In this document: piece by piece, positions 42,493 to 52,354 of the stretch
How the letters are laid out: every line of letters starts with the position of its first letter
Position numbering within the stretch: the stretch's first letter is position 1
Source of the DNA: Pseudozobellia thermophila
GTDB taxonomy: Bacteria; Bacteroidota; Bacteroidia; Flavobacteriales; Flavobacteriaceae
Reading direction: 5' to 3'
Length of the DNA stretch: 64,000 bases
NCBI RefSeq assembly: GCF_900141855.1
Contig: NZ_FQYU01000007.1
Coordinates: 62,001-126,000 of the forward strand
Program-made: the position numbers and the translations under genes
The notes under the pieces: generated by a model
Told to the model about the DNA's origin: nothing
Seen by the model: only the letters and a program-made list of their open reading frames with translations
Database searches by the model: none

Positions 42493-43890
42493 ATGAAATT
42501 CAGAATAGAAAAAGACACCATGGGGCAGGTAGAGGTGCCCGCCGACAAATATTGGGGGGCCCAGACCGAACGCTCCCGAAACAACTTCAAAATAGGTCCA
42601 TCGGCCTCCATGCCCTTGGATATAGTGTATGGTTTTGCCTACCTCAAAAAGGCCGCGGCCTATGCAAATTGCGAGCTCGGTGTCCTATCCAAGGAAAAAA
42701 GGGATTTGATCGCCCAAGTATGCGATGAAATTCTGGAAGGAAAGCACGACGATCAATTTCCCCTGGTCATTTGGCAAACCGGTTCGGGTACCCAAAGCAA
42801 TATGAACGTCAACGAGGTGATCGCCAACCGGGCCCACGAAATTGCCGGCAATAAGATCGGGGAGGGCGAAAAGACCATTCAGCCCAATGACGACGTAAAC
42901 AAATCGCAATCGTCTAACGATACCTTTCCTACAGGCATGCACATTGCCGCCTATAAAAAGATCGTAGGAACCACCATTCCCGGAATCGAACAGTTACGTG
43001 ACACCCTTGCGCAAAAATCGAAGGAGTTTGCCGATGTGGTCAAAATAGGCAGAACCCATCTAATGGATGCCACTCCCCTGACCTTGGGCCAAGAGTTTTC
43101 GGGCTATGTGTCCCAGTTGGACCACGGTCTAAAGGCTCTTAAAAATACACTGGACCACCTAAGTGAACTGGCCCTTGGAGGTACCGCCGTTGGCACCGGG
43201 CTGAACACCCCTGCAGGCTATGACGTGTTGGTCGCCAAGTATATTTCCGAGTTTACCGGTCTTCCCTTCAAAACGGCCGAAAACAAATTTGAGGCACTTG
43301 CCGCCCACGATGCCATCGTAGAAAGCCATGGGGCCTTAAAGCAACTCGCCGTTTCTTTGAATAAAATTGCGAACGACATCCGAATGATGGCCTCGGGCCC
43401 CCGCTCGGGTATCGGCGAGATAATCATTCCCGCCAACGAGCCCGGCAGCTCCATCATGCCCGGTAAGGTGAACCCGACACAGTGCGAGGCCCTTACCATG
43501 GTATGTGCGCAGGTAATGGGCAACGATGTGGCCATTTCGGTTGGCGGCACCCAAGGCCATTACGAACTAAACGTGTTCAAACCCATGATGGCGGCCAACA
43601 TTTTGCAATCTGCCGAACTTTTGGGACATGCTTGCGTGAGTTTCGACATCAATTGCGCTTCGGGCATAACACCCAACCACGAGGTAATCAAGCAATTGCT
43701 CAACAACTCGTTGATGCTGGTAACGGCCCTAAACACCAAAATCGGTTACTACAAGGCCGCGGAAATAGCCAATACGGCCCATAAAAACGGCACCACCTTA
43801 AAAGAAGAGGCCATTAACCTGGGCTATGTAACGGCAGAGGAATACGACGAATGGGTTAAACCCGAGGATATGGTCGGCAGCCTGAAATAA
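42493..43890 (+). CDS. fumC: class II fumarate hydratase
   Basis: 465 residues, the usual length. The family signature [11 protein letters not shown] (about 317-327) is present, together with [19 protein letters not shown] (about 98-116), the active-site region [12 protein letters not shown] and [20 protein letters not shown] (cut: [15 protein letters not shown]). It interconverts fumarate and malate in the TCA cycle as a cytoplasmic homotetramer and needs no iron-sulfur cluster. Monocistronic, with its own promoter element and terminator. Confidence 0.97.
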   Translation: MKFRIEKDTMGQVEVPADKYWGAQTERSRNNFKIGPSASMPLDIVYGFAYLKKAAAYANCELGVLSKEKRDLIAQVCDEILEGKHDDQFPLVIWQTGSGTQSNMNVNEVIANRAHEIAGNKIGEGEKTIQPNDDVNKSQSSNDTFPTGMHIAAYKKIVGTTIPGIEQLRDTLAQKSKEFADVVKIGRTHLMDATPLTLGQEFSGYVSQLDHGLKALKNTLDHLSELALGGTAVGTGLNTPAGYDVLVAKYISEFTGLPFKTAENKFEALAAHDAIVESHGALKQLAVSLNKIANDIRMMASGPRSGIGEIIIPANEPGSSIMPGKVNPTQCEALTMVCAQVMGNDVAISVGGTQGHYELNVFKPMMAANILQSAELLGHACVSFDINCASGITPNHEVIKQLLNNSLMLVTALNTKIGYYKAAEIANTAHKNGTTLKEEAINLGYVTAEEYDEWVKPEDMVGSLK

Positions 43891-43917
43891 AGCAGGAAAG
43901 GGACCAGGAACAAATAA

Positions 43918-43947
43918 AAAAGGGACAATCAGAAGATTGTCCCTTTT
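43918..43947. terminator. bidirectional terminator behind fumC
   Basis: AAAAGGGACAATC (43918-43930) pairs perfectly with GATTGTCCCTTTT (43935-43947), loop AGAA. Confidence 0.93.
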
Positions 43948-43978
43948 CGGTTTTAATGGATAGTGTTTATAAACTTAT

Positions 43979-44866
43979 TTATTTTAGGGCAAACTTGGAA
44001 GTACCCAACAACTTCAATCGGTCGTCGTATACATTTACCATGTAGTTGCCTTCCTGGAAATCGCCCGCAGGTTTGCTGATATAGTCACAAACATCAAGCG
44101 ACTTGTTCTCGTAATAAAAACTAGTACCCTTGCTGTAGGTAATGGAAGCTCCCGAATCGTTTGATTTGGAGTAGCTCTCGCCAAGAATGTTTCCTTGTGG
44201 ATCAAGCACTTCGATAAAGAACTCCCTGTCGCCGGCCTCGGCAATCAAGTTGTCGGCCACGGTGAAACAAATCTTGAATTTATCGGTTCTTTTGGCCCTC
44301 GATGTAGAGACCAATTTACCACTTGAACGTTCCTTGACGGCATCTACGCTAAATTTGGACAAGTTCAAGGCCGAACCTTTTTCGACGACATCGGCCAATT
44401 GGGTATTCTGTACGACCAATGAATCGTTGAACATGGTCTGCTTCTCGAGCTCGGTGTAGGTACTATCGCGCTGCATGGCGATAAAAGCATTGCTCTTGGT
44501 AAGGGAATCGACCTGTTTCAACAATTGCTCCCGCTCCTTTTTCAAAACGCTTACCTGTCTTCTGTAACGCGACAATGTGGAAATATCGGCCTTCATGCTC
44601 TTTACCGAATCAATATACTTTGCAATGTTATCGCGAGCGGTAACCAATTCCTCATTGGTAGCGTTGCTCTCCAAAATTGCCTTGTCATATTCAGACTTCA
44701 AACTGTTCAAATCTTCAACAACCAACTGCTTCTCCTCCATCAAAACGGCCTCATTCTTCTTCTTCTCTTGGTAAAGACTAACCGTATAGATAATGGTACC
44801 CAATAGCACCACCCCTAGCAGGCCGGCAAGTACCTTTAACCCGTTATTACTTTTTGTTTCAGTCAT
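43979..44866 (-). CDS. membrane-anchored coiled-coil protein, function unknown
   Basis: 295 residues. One membrane segment (about 10-28, VLAGLLGVVLLGTIIYTVS), then a long coiled coil (about 35-170), then a compact C-terminal beta-type domain (TDKFKICFTVADN, EFFIEVLDPQGNILGES, EGNYMVNVYDDRLKLLG). Flavobacterial relatives are sometimes named 'chromosome partitioning protein', which nothing in the sequence supports. The coiled coil and C-terminal domain are probably periplasmic. Single-gene unit, convergent with fumC. Confidence 0.75.
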   Translation of the reverse strand: MTETKSNNGLKVLAGLLGVVLLGTIIYTVSLYQEKKKNEAVLMEEKQLVVEDLNSLKSEYDKAILESNATNEELVTARDNIAKYIDSVKSMKADISTLSRYRRQVSVLKKEREQLLKQVDSLTKSNAFIAMQRDSTYTELEKQTMFNDSLVVQNTQLADVVEKGSALNLSKFSVDAVKERSSGKLVSTSRAKRTDKFKICFTVADNLIAEAGDREFFIEVLDPQGNILGESYSKSNDSGASITYSKGTSFYYENKSLDVCDYISKPAGDFQEGNYMVNVYDDRLKLLGTSKFALK

Positions 44867-45024
44867 AATGTTTAAATTAATTTCTTAAAAGATGTTTGTT
44901 TGTATCAACCTATATACGTTAAGATTTTATTTTTAGATTTTTTGGTAAAAAAAAATGAAAGATTATCCTTATAAAGAGCCATCAATATTCTAACTTTAAG
45001 AACACGTAAATCCGTATTGTGCAG

Positions 45025-45549
45025 ATGAGCCTCGACATTATCCCTTTCAACCCAACGCTAAGCCCTGTTTTTAAAGACCTTACCTTGGAATGGATCAACA
45101 CCTATTTCGAGGTGGAAGCGAAGGACATGGAAGTTATAGAAAACAGCAAGGAAGCCATTATTGACAAAGGAGGCTTTATTTTTTTTGCCCGATACGGCGG
45201 GACGATCGTTGGATGTTTTGCCCTGCTTGCCCTTGAAAACAACAATTACGAGCTTGGCAAGATGGCCGTGACCCGGGCCTTTCAGGGAAGGAAAATCGGG
45301 CAGGAGATGTTGTCCTTTGCCATCGACTTTGCCAAAAAACAGGGGAGTAACAAAGTAATTCTCTATTCGAACAGGACGCTGGACAAGGCCCTACATATTT
45401 ATAGGAAGTACGGGTTCAAGGAAGTCGAAATGGAAAAACATTCCGATTACAAACGGAGCAACATCAAAATGGAACTGAACCTGAACCCCAAGGTATCGAA
45501 ATCGGACAGGAAATCAATCAATAACATAGAAACATGGGAAAATCGATAA
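45025..45549 (+). CDS. GNAT family N-acetyltransferase
   Basis: 174 residues from the ATG at 45025 (a GTG two codons upstream is less likely). The acetyl-CoA motif A is KMAVTRAFQGRKIGQEM, with Q87-G-R-K-I-G92, followed by the motif B region ALHIYRKYGFKEVEM. It should transfer an acetyl group from acetyl-CoA to a small amine. Its last 16 bases overlap the start of the following metallo-hydrolase gene, so the two are translationally coupled. Confidence 0.92.
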   Translation: MSLDIIPFNPTLSPVFKDLTLEWINTYFEVEAKDMEVIENSKEAIIDKGGFIFFARYGGTIVGCFALLALENNNYELGKMAVTRAFQGRKIGQEMLSFAIDFAKKQGSNKVILYSNRTLDKALHIYRKYGFKEVEMEKHSDYKRSNIKMELNLNPKVSKSDRKSINNIETWENR

Positions 45550-46349
45550 TTTACGCCCTTAGCTGCACGGTCATGCTACTGGCATGCAAGGAAGCCAAGA
45601 AGGAAGGGGCTTCGGTAGCAAATTCCGAAGCAAGCAGTGTTTTGCACCAAAGCGATGAGCAGAACACCCCCCGGGAAACCCAGGTAAAGATCATTCCGAT
45701 CGAACACGCCTCGGCCGTACTGGAATGGAAAAACATTACCGTCTATATAGACCCTGTGGGGGGTGCGGAAGCCTTTGGGGGCCAAAAAGACCCCGACCTC
45801 ATCCTAATTACCGATATTCACGGCGACCACCTGAGTCTTGAAACCTTGGAAGCCCTGAACACGAAGAAGGCAAAGCTGATGATGCCCCAGGCCGTGGCCG
45901 ATAGGATGCCCAAAGAGTTCACCCCCCAAATCGATGTGCTCGACAACGGGGACACAAAAGAGCGTTTCGGCATACGGGTCGAGGCCGTTCCGATGTACAA
46001 CCTGAGGGAAGAGGCCAAGCAATTTCACGAAAAAGGAAGGGGCAACGGCTATGTATTGGACATGGGCGGCGAACGCATCTATTTTTCAGGGGATACGGAA
46101 GACATCCCCGAAATGCGCAGCCTCGAAAACATTGACAAGGCATTCGTTTGTATGAACCTGCCCTATACGATGACCCCGGAAAGTGCCGCCGACGCCGTTC
46201 TCGCCTTCCAACCCAAGCAAGTATACCCATATCATTACCGGGGAAAACCCGATGTCAGCGATGTGGCCAAGTTCAAGGAATTGGTGAACGCCGGCAATCC
46301 CGATATCGAGGTCGTTCAACTGGACTGGTATCCCAAGGAGGATTACTAG
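45534..46349 (+). CDS. lipoprotein MBL-fold hydrolase (UlaG-like)
   Basis: 271 residues. A lipoprotein signal ends at LLAC with C18. The reduced metal motif T-D-I-H-G-D-H (H96, D98, H99) and YFSGDTEDIPEM place it in the UlaG-like/L-ascorbate-lactonase group of the metallo-beta-lactamase fold, which often binds metal through fewer histidines. It is attached to a membrane facing the periplasm. It overlaps the acetyltransferase gene, and the M16 peptidase pair follows after 82 bases on the same strand. Substrate unknown. Confidence 0.88.
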   Translation: MGKSIIYALSCTVMLLACKEAKKEGASVANSEASSVLHQSDEQNTPRETQVKIIPIEHASAVLEWKNITVYIDPVGGAEAFGGQKDPDLILITDIHGDHLSLETLEALNTKKAKLMMPQAVADRMPKEFTPQIDVLDNGDTKERFGIRVEAVPMYNLREEAKQFHEKGRGNGYVLDMGGERIYFSGDTEDIPEMRSLENIDKAFVCMNLPYTMTPESAADAVLAFQPKQVYPYHYRGKPDVSDVAKFKELVNAGNPDIEVVQLDWYPKEDY

Positions 46350-46431
46350 GCCAGGAAACACCCTACGGACTTACGCACTTTTTCAAAAAAAAGCAATCCG
46401 GAACAATCAACAAAAACTAAAAAACAACCTT

Positions 46432-47832
46432 ATGAAAATTAGAGCAAAACTGCTTCCCATCCTTCTTTGCGCCAGCTTATTCATCGGTTGCAAGCAGGAA
46501 AAAAAAGAAAAGCCGAACGAGACCTCACAGTTTAAGGTTCCGGTAGAATATTACAAGTTGGACAATGGTTTAAAGGTTATCCTGTCACAAGACCACACCT
46601 CCCCTACGGCCATTGTTGCCGTGTATTACAACATCGGTTTTCGGATCGAACCGAAAGACCGCACGGGTTTTGCCCACCTCTTTGAGCATATGATGTTCCA
46701 AGGTTCGAAGAACCTGGGCAAAATGGAATTTGTAAAACTCGTCCAACAAAACGGTGGCGTCCTCAACGGTTCGACCCGTTTTGATTTTACGAACTACTTT
46801 GAAATCGTGCCCTCGCACAAACTCGAAACCATGCTCTGGGCCGAAGCCGATAGGATGAGGGGGTTGGACATCACACAAGACAACCTCACCAATCAACAAG
46901 GAGTTGTAAAGAACGAGGTGAAAGTCAATGTGCTGAACCAACCCTATGGGGGCTTTCCTTGGTTGGATATGCCGCAGTACGCCAATACGAACTGGTACAA
47001 TGCGCATAACTTTTATGGCGACCTAAAAGATTTGGATGCCGCCAATCTCGAAGATGTAGCAAGTTTTTTCAAGACCTATTACGCCCCCAATAATGCCGCC
47101 CTATCGGTAGTGGGCGATTTTGATATGGAAGAGGCCAAGACCTGGATAGCCAAGTATTTTTCAAACATTCCCGCAGCCGAACTTCCCGAACAACCCGATA
47201 TATCGGAACCCAGACAAACGGAACAGAAAGAGTTTGTAAAAAACGACTCTTTGGCCAACAAGCCCGCCATGGCCCTGGCCTATCACATGCCCGAACGAAA
47301 TACCCCCGAATACTATGCCATGGGGCTTTTAGATCAGATTTTGGTCCAAGGGGACAATAGTTTGCTCGCCCAAAAACTCGAAAAAGAGAAAGGATATACC
47401 TCAAACGTAAGTGGCGGAATCAATTATTTGGGCAATATGTTCAATTACAAAGGGCCCATGCTTTGGATGTACGACCTTACCTATGACCCCCAAACCTCGC
47501 GCGAAGAGGTCTTACAGGCCATCGACGAAGTGATGGGGCAATTAAAAAATGAGATTACGCAGGAGGCCGTAGACCGGGCCATTGTAAAACTTCGCTCACA
47601 GCTCTACGATGATATTGGGGGGACCTTTGGATTGGGGAGGGCCGACCTGCTCTGTAGCTTTGCCCTCTTTGACGACGACCCCCATCGCATCAATACATTG
47701 GAGGACGAATTTAAGAAGGTAACACCCGAACTTCTCAAAGAGACGATAGACACCTATTTGGTCGATACCAATAGAACGATCCTCACCGTAAACCCACTTT
47801 TAGCAGATAACGAAAAAACACCTTCACTATGA
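46432..47832 (+). CDS. M16 family zinc metallopeptidase, lipoprotein, catalytic partner
   Basis: 466 residues. A lipoprotein signal ends at LFIGC (C20). The inverted zinc motif HLFEH (H82, E85, H86; HxxEH) is intact, and the C-terminal half shows the pitrilysin second-domain fold (e.g. LAYHMPERNTPEYYAM). It should degrade short peptides in the periplasm as one half of a clam-shell with the next gene product, whose ATG overlaps this stop codon (ATGA). Confidence 0.94.
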   Translation: MKIRAKLLPILLCASLFIGCKQEKKEKPNETSQFKVPVEYYKLDNGLKVILSQDHTSPTAIVAVYYNIGFRIEPKDRTGFAHLFEHMMFQGSKNLGKMEFVKLVQQNGGVLNGSTRFDFTNYFEIVPSHKLETMLWAEADRMRGLDITQDNLTNQQGVVKNEVKVNVLNQPYGGFPWLDMPQYANTNWYNAHNFYGDLKDLDAANLEDVASFFKTYYAPNNAALSVVGDFDMEEAKTWIAKYFSNIPAAELPEQPDISEPRQTEQKEFVKNDSLANKPAMALAYHMPERNTPEYYAMGLLDQILVQGDNSLLAQKLEKEKGYTSNVSGGINYLGNMFNYKGPMLWMYDLTYDPQTSREEVLQAIDEVMGQLKNEITQEAVDRAIVKLRSQLYDDIGGTFGLGRADLLCSFALFDDDPHRINTLEDEFKKVTPELLKETIDTYLVDTNRTILTVNPLLADNEKTPSL

Positions 47833-49214
47833 GAATCTCAATCGCCTACCTACTTATATTCCTCCTTTCATTTTCACTGCAGGCCCAAGAAAAGGAACAA
47901 CCTCCCAAGGGTGGGGAACCCAAAGACTTTTCCTTGCCCAAAAAAGAGGTCGTTCGCCTCGACAATGGACTGACCTTGGTGATGGTGCCCTACGGTTCCA
48001 TACCCAAGGCCACGATCCGATTTAGTGTAAAAACCGGGAATATCGACGAAAAAGAAGACCAAATCTGGTTAAGCGACCTGCTCGCCGATCTATTGGAGGA
48101 AGGGAGTACGGGCAAGACCGCAAAGCAAATTGCGGATGAAATGGCCAGCATGGGAGGCAACCTGAACATTGGTGTGGGGCTGCACACCTCTTCGATCAGC
48201 AGCTCGGTATTATACGAGTTTACGCCACAGGCCATTGCCCTCATGGCCGACGTTCTAAAAAACCCCAAGTTCCCCGCCGAAGAATTGGATAGGTTAAAGG
48301 CCGATATGAAACGCGACCTGTCGGTTCGCTTATCGAGGCCCAGGGCCCAGGCCCAAAGGGCCTTCTATGCCGAACTATACCCCGATCACCCCTATGGCAG
48401 GATATATCCTACCGACGAAATGATCGACTCCTATACGCTCGAGGACATCAAACAGTTTTACGACACGCATTTCGGAGCCCTGCGGACCACCGTTTACGTA
48501 GCGGGCAATTTTGACAAAAAGGCCGTAAAAGAGGCCGTAGAAAAGGCTTTCTCCGACTGGCGCAAGGGAACACCCGCCAACTACAATGTGGCCCGGCCCG
48601 TAACATCGAACCAAGTAAAGATCATCGATCGTCCGGGAGCGCCGCAATCCACCATTTATTACGGATTGCCGGTAATCGGACCCTCGCACGAGGATTACAT
48701 CGCCCTAGACGTTACCAATTCGATATTGGGAGGTTCCTTTGCCTCCAGAATTACAAGTAACATTAGGGAAGACAAGGGCTACACCTATTCCCCGTACAGC
48801 AGTTTGACCTCCAATTACAAAAGTGGCATTTGGTACGAGTCGGCCGATGTAACCACGGAACATACGGGAGCTTCATTGATAGAAATACAAAAGGAAATCG
48901 AAAGGCTTCAAAACGAGCCGCCCTCCCAAGAGGAAATGGATGGGATCATCAATTATGAATCGGGAATCTATGTCCTCCAAAACTCGACCCCCGAAGGCAT
49001 TATCGGGCAAATGATATTTTTGGACACGCACGACCTCGACGAGTCTTTTCTCACCAATAAGGTGGCGAACATGCACGCGGTGACCCCTGAAAAGGTGCAA
49101 GAAATGACCCAAAAATACATCAAACCCGAACATATGACCTTGATCGTGGTCGGCGACAGGGAAAAGATAGAGGGACAGATACCCCAACCCGTTCAAAATT
49201 CGCTGAAACAGTAA
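47829..49214 (+). CDS. M16 family peptidase homologue, non-catalytic partner
   Basis: 461 residues with a signal peptide (IAYLLIFLLSFSLQAQ). The fold is the same as its neighbour's, but the HxxEH position reads DLLADLLEEG, so it cannot bind zinc. The R/Y pair that contacts substrate in M16B partner subunits is visible in SRITSNIREDKGYTYSPYS. This is the usual heterodimer arrangement, in which one subunit cuts and the other closes the chamber. The 4-base overlap with the first gene gives equal translation. Confidence 0.92.
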   Translation: MRISIAYLLIFLLSFSLQAQEKEQPPKGGEPKDFSLPKKEVVRLDNGLTLVMVPYGSIPKATIRFSVKTGNIDEKEDQIWLSDLLADLLEEGSTGKTAKQIADEMASMGGNLNIGVGLHTSSISSSVLYEFTPQAIALMADVLKNPKFPAEELDRLKADMKRDLSVRLSRPRAQAQRAFYAELYPDHPYGRIYPTDEMIDSYTLEDIKQFYDTHFGALRTTVYVAGNFDKKAVKEAVEKAFSDWRKGTPANYNVARPVTSNQVKIIDRPGAPQSTIYYGLPVIGPSHEDYIALDVTNSILGGSFASRITSNIREDKGYTYSPYSSLTSNYKSGIWYESADVTTEHTGASLIEIQKEIERLQNEPPSQEEMDGIINYESGIYVLQNSTPEGIIGQMIFLDTHDLDESFLTNKVANMHAVTPEKVQEMTQKYIKPEHMTLIVVGDREKIEGQIPQPVQNSLKQ

Positions 49215-49231
49215 TGACCGGCCGATATCCG

Positions 49232-49268
49232 AAAAAAAACTCCCGTCACGGTGACGGGAGTTTTTTTT
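49232..49268. terminator. bidirectional terminator between M16 pair and ettA
   Basis: A 17-bp stem: eight A plus CTCCCGTCA pairs with TGACGGGAG plus eight T, loop CGG. Confidence 0.94.
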
Positions 49269-50958
49269 ATCGGATCAGTTTCTTGTATTTAATGCGTTTT
49301 GGCATGATATCGCCGCCCAGGCGTTTCTTTTTATTCTCCTCGTAATCGGAGAACGAGCCCTCAAAGAAGTACACTTGCGAATCGCCTTCAAAGGCCAGTA
49401 TATGGGTACAGATACGGTCTAGGAACCACCTGTCGTGGGAAATGACGACCGCACAGCCCGCAAAGTTCTCCAAGCCTTCCTCCAAGGCGCGTAAGGTATT
49501 CACGTCCAAATCGTTGGTAGGCTCGTCCAAAAGCAATACGTTACCCTCTTCCTTTAAGGTCATGGCCAAGTGCAACCTGTTTCGTTCCCCACCCGACAAC
49601 ATGCTCACCTTTTTGTTCTGCTCGCTTCCCGAAAAATTAAAGCGGCTCAAGTAGGCCCGCGAATTCACCTGCCTGCCTCCCATCATGATAAGCTCTTGCC
49701 CATCACTGAAATTTTGCCAAATGGTCTTTTCCGGGTCGATGTTGCTATGGCTTTGGTCTACATAGGCGATTTTGGCGGTATCCCCGACGACAAACTCCCC
49801 CTTATCGGGAGTTTCCTCGCCCATGATCATCTTAAAGATGGTAGTCTTACCGGCACCGTTCGGCCCGATAATGCCCACTATACCAGCTTGGGGCAGTTTA
49901 AAATTAAGGTCTTCGTATAGCAATTTATCGCCAAAGGCCTTGCTCACCCCCTTGGCCTCGATGACATTGGTTCCCAAACGGGGACCGTTGGGGATATAGA
50001 TTTCCAACTTTTCGTCCAGTTGTTTCTGGTCTTGGCTCATCAATTTATCGTAGTTCTTCAGCCTTGCCTTTTGTTTGGTTTGGCGTCCTTTTGGTCCCTG
50101 ACGGACCCATTCCAGCTCGCGCTCCAGGGTCTTTTGCCTTTTCGAGGCGGTTTTGCTCTCCTGCTCCAAACGTTTGGCCTTTTGGTCCAACCAACTCGAA
50201 TAGTTGCCTTTCCAGGGGATACCCTCGCCACGGTCGAGCTCCAAGATCCAACCGGCCACGTTGTCCAAGAAGTACCTATCGTGGGTAACCGCGATGACCG
50301 TGCCCTTGTATTGGGCCAAGTGGTGTTCCAACCAATGTACCGATTCGGCATCCAAGTGGTTGGTAGGCTCGTCGAGCAATAAGATTTCAGGTTCTTGCAA
50401 CAACAAGCGACAAAGGGCCACCCTTCTTCGCTCCCCCCCGGAGAGCACCCCGATTTTTTTATCCGCCTCAGGTGTCCTAAGGGCATCCATGGCAATATCC
50501 AATTTGGTATCGAGCTCCCATGCGTTGGAGGCATCGATTTGATCCTGAAGCTGGGCCTGCTTGTCCATCAGCTTCTGCATTTTATCGGCATCCTCATAAA
50601 CCTCGGGCAGACCGAACATGTCGTTTATCTTGTTGTACTCGTCAAGGATGGCCACGGTTTCGGCAACCCCTTCCTTGACGACCTCAAGCACCGTTTTGTT
50701 CTCGTCGAGCTCCGGTTCCTGCTCCAGGTAGCCCACACGGTAACCGGGAGAAAAGACCACGTCGCCTTGGTAATTTTTGTCGACCCCGGCTATGATCTTC
50801 AAAAGGGTCGATTTACCCGAACCGTTAAGCCCCAGGATACCGATTTTGGCACCGTAGAAAAAACTTAGATATATATTTTTCAATACCGGGGTGTTGGCAT
50901 TTTTATACGTTTTGGTCACCCCGGACATAGAGAAGATTACTTTCTTATCGTCGGACAT
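49267..50958 (-). CDS. ettA: energy-dependent translational throttle protein EttA (ABC-F)
   Basis: 563 residues, the length of E. coli EttA (555). Two ABC domains without membrane parts: Walker A GLNGSGKST with signature LSGGERRRVALC, and GPNGAGKTT with LSGGERNRLHLA. The linker between them (WVRQGPKGRQTKQKAR) is the tRNA-contacting region. It binds the ribosomal E site and gates elongation according to ATP/ADP ratio. Single-gene unit with a terminator shared with the M16 pair. Confidence 0.95.
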   Translation of the reverse strand: MSDDKKVIFSMSGVTKTYKNANTPVLKNIYLSFFYGAKIGILGLNGSGKSTLLKIIAGVDKNYQGDVVFSPGYRVGYLEQEPELDENKTVLEVVKEGVAETVAILDEYNKINDMFGLPEVYEDADKMQKLMDKQAQLQDQIDASNAWELDTKLDIAMDALRTPEADKKIGVLSGGERRRVALCRLLLQEPEILLLDEPTNHLDAESVHWLEHHLAQYKGTVIAVTHDRYFLDNVAGWILELDRGEGIPWKGNYSSWLDQKAKRLEQESKTASKRQKTLERELEWVRQGPKGRQTKQKARLKNYDKLMSQDQKQLDEKLEIYIPNGPRLGTNVIEAKGVSKAFGDKLLYEDLNFKLPQAGIVGIIGPNGAGKTTIFKMIMGEETPDKGEFVVGDTAKIAYVDQSHSNIDPEKTIWQNFSDGQELIMMGGRQVNSRAYLSRFNFSGSEQNKKVSMLSGGERNRLHLAMTLKEEGNVLLLDEPTNDLDVNTLRALEEGLENFAGCAVVISHDRWFLDRICTHILAFEGDSQVYFFEGSFSDYEENKKKRLGGDIMPKRIKYKKLIR

Positions 50959-51029
50959 AATAGTTTAAGGATTAAGTGTTTTAGTATAAAGAAAACGTAC
51001 AACAAGGGCTTCTGGAGACCAGGGAGGTA

Positions 51030-51212
51030 CTAGACCCTCCCCTTCAGCGCATTAAATACCCAAGCAATGGCGAAAAAGCCTATTCCAACCGAGGCGAAGC
51101 CCCATCCAGCCACATCATCATAGCGAAACGCCCCTAAGGCTATTAATCCCAATCCTACCAAAATCATAATAAACGTGGCCCATGCCAGTACGGTATTTTT
51201 ATTCATTCCCAT
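51030..51212 (-). CDS. CAL67264-type small membrane protein
   Basis: 60 residues from the ATG at 51212; an earlier in-frame ATG at 51245 would add 11 residues and break the family pattern. Two membrane segments (about 6-25 and 33-52) with GLGLIALGAFRYDDVAGWGF between them match a small flavobacterial membrane family of unknown function. Confidence 0.7.
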   Translation of the reverse strand: MGMNKNTVLAWATFIMILVGLGLIALGAFRYDDVAGWGFASVGIGFFAIAWVFNALKGRV

Positions 51213-51300
51213 AGTTTTCTTGGTAACAATTAAAGATAGCTGCAAATATCGTAATTTTAAAGGAAATCCTTAACCGAATCCGGTTATTAAAGATGCCGCT

Positions 51301-52281
51301 TTACTCGAAAGGAAAGGTTACGCCCGTAATGCGGCGTACCTCGTCCAACAGGGTCGCTAAGTCGACACTGTTCCGCCAACTCCATCTTTCGCTCTGTAAG
51401 CGCCCCTTGTTCAGACAGTCGTGAACCTCCTCGATTTCATGCGAGTACCCCCTTCCCTTAGTGGGCAGGTCAAAGGCCTCTTCGTCCCCGTTCAACTCCA
51501 GCATATAGCCTTGGGTTTCGTGCCATCTTTCCTTCAAGTAGAGCGACCCCTTGCTTCCGGCTATCTCGGCCTTCATGCTTATCTTAGATCGCAAACCACT
51601 GCTCAATACGGCCTGGGCATAGGGGTAATCGAAAATCATGGCCGTCTGTGCCTCGACCCCCGTGGCATGGAACTTCGATATGGCCTCTATTCTTTGCGGT
51701 TTGCCCAATAACAGATAGGCCAGAAAAATGGGGTAAATGCCTATATCGAGCAGGGACCCACCAGCGAGTCGGGGATTAAGCAACCTTCCCTCTTTGTCCC
51801 TGTCCAAGGCATAAAATCCAAAATTGGCATTCACGTACGACACATCGCCCAGCACCCCCTCATCGACCAGTTGCTTTGCTTTGACTATTGACGGGTTGAA
51901 ACGGCTCCAAAGGGCTTCCATCAGAAAAACCTGGTTTTCTTGGGCGGCCGCCACCATTTTTTCAACCTCCGGCAAATTGACGCCCATCGGTTTCTCGCAC
52001 AGTACATGTTTCCCGTGGTTCATCGCCTGAACGGAAAGTTCGCAATGCGATGTATGGGGCGTAGCGATGTATAAGGCATCGACGGCATCCGATTCAAAAA
52101 TTTCCCGATAAGAACCATAGCTCGACTCCGCCCCGTATTCCTTCGCAAAATCCTTGGCCCTTCCCAGGTCCCTCGAAGCGACGGCGGTAAGCCTCCCTCC
52201 CCCGACCAGGCGTAAATCGTCGGCAAAACTGTGGGCTATTCGTCCGGGCCCCACAATGCCCCATCGTATTTCATTTGACAT
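51301..52281 (-). CDS. Gfo/Idh/MocA family oxidoreductase
   Basis: 326 residues. The Rossmann fingerprint GIVGPGRIAHSFA is at about 8-20, and the conserved EKPMG (in HVLCEKPMGVNLPE, about 95) contains the catalytic lysine. The segment LDIGIYPIFLAYLLLG holds the second conserved region. Members oxidise or reduce sugars or cyclic polyols with NAD(P). The substrate is unknown. Its promoter is divergent from the carboxylase gene's. Confidence 0.93.
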   Translation of the reverse strand: MSNEIRWGIVGPGRIAHSFADDLRLVGGGRLTAVASRDLGRAKDFAKEYGAESSYGSYREIFESDAVDALYIATPHTSHCELSVQAMNHGKHVLCEKPMGVNLPEVEKMVAAAQENQVFLMEALWSRFNPSIVKAKQLVDEGVLGDVSYVNANFGFYALDRDKEGRLLNPRLAGGSLLDIGIYPIFLAYLLLGKPQRIEAISKFHATGVEAQTAMIFDYPYAQAVLSSGLRSKISMKAEIAGSKGSLYLKERWHETQGYMLELNGDEEAFDLPTKGRGYSHEIEEVHDCLNKGRLQSERWSWRNSVDLATLLDEVRRITGVTFPFE

Positions 52282-52300
52282 AACAGATCCTTGATTTTGC

Positions 52301-52308
52301 CAAATGTA
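52301..52308 (-). promoter_or_regulatory. Bacteroidota -7 promoter element of the oxidoreductase gene
   Basis: On the minus strand TACATTTG (TAnnTTTG), 19 bases before the ATG at 52281. Confidence 0.6.
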
Positions 52309-52354
52309 ATGAATTTTACTCCTTATCTTTAGGCTCTAAAACGAATGCACCCGT

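Noticed and set aside
42429-42728. 99-codon frame overlapping the start of fumC
   Set aside because: Out of frame with fumC, which covers most of it; no family resemblance.
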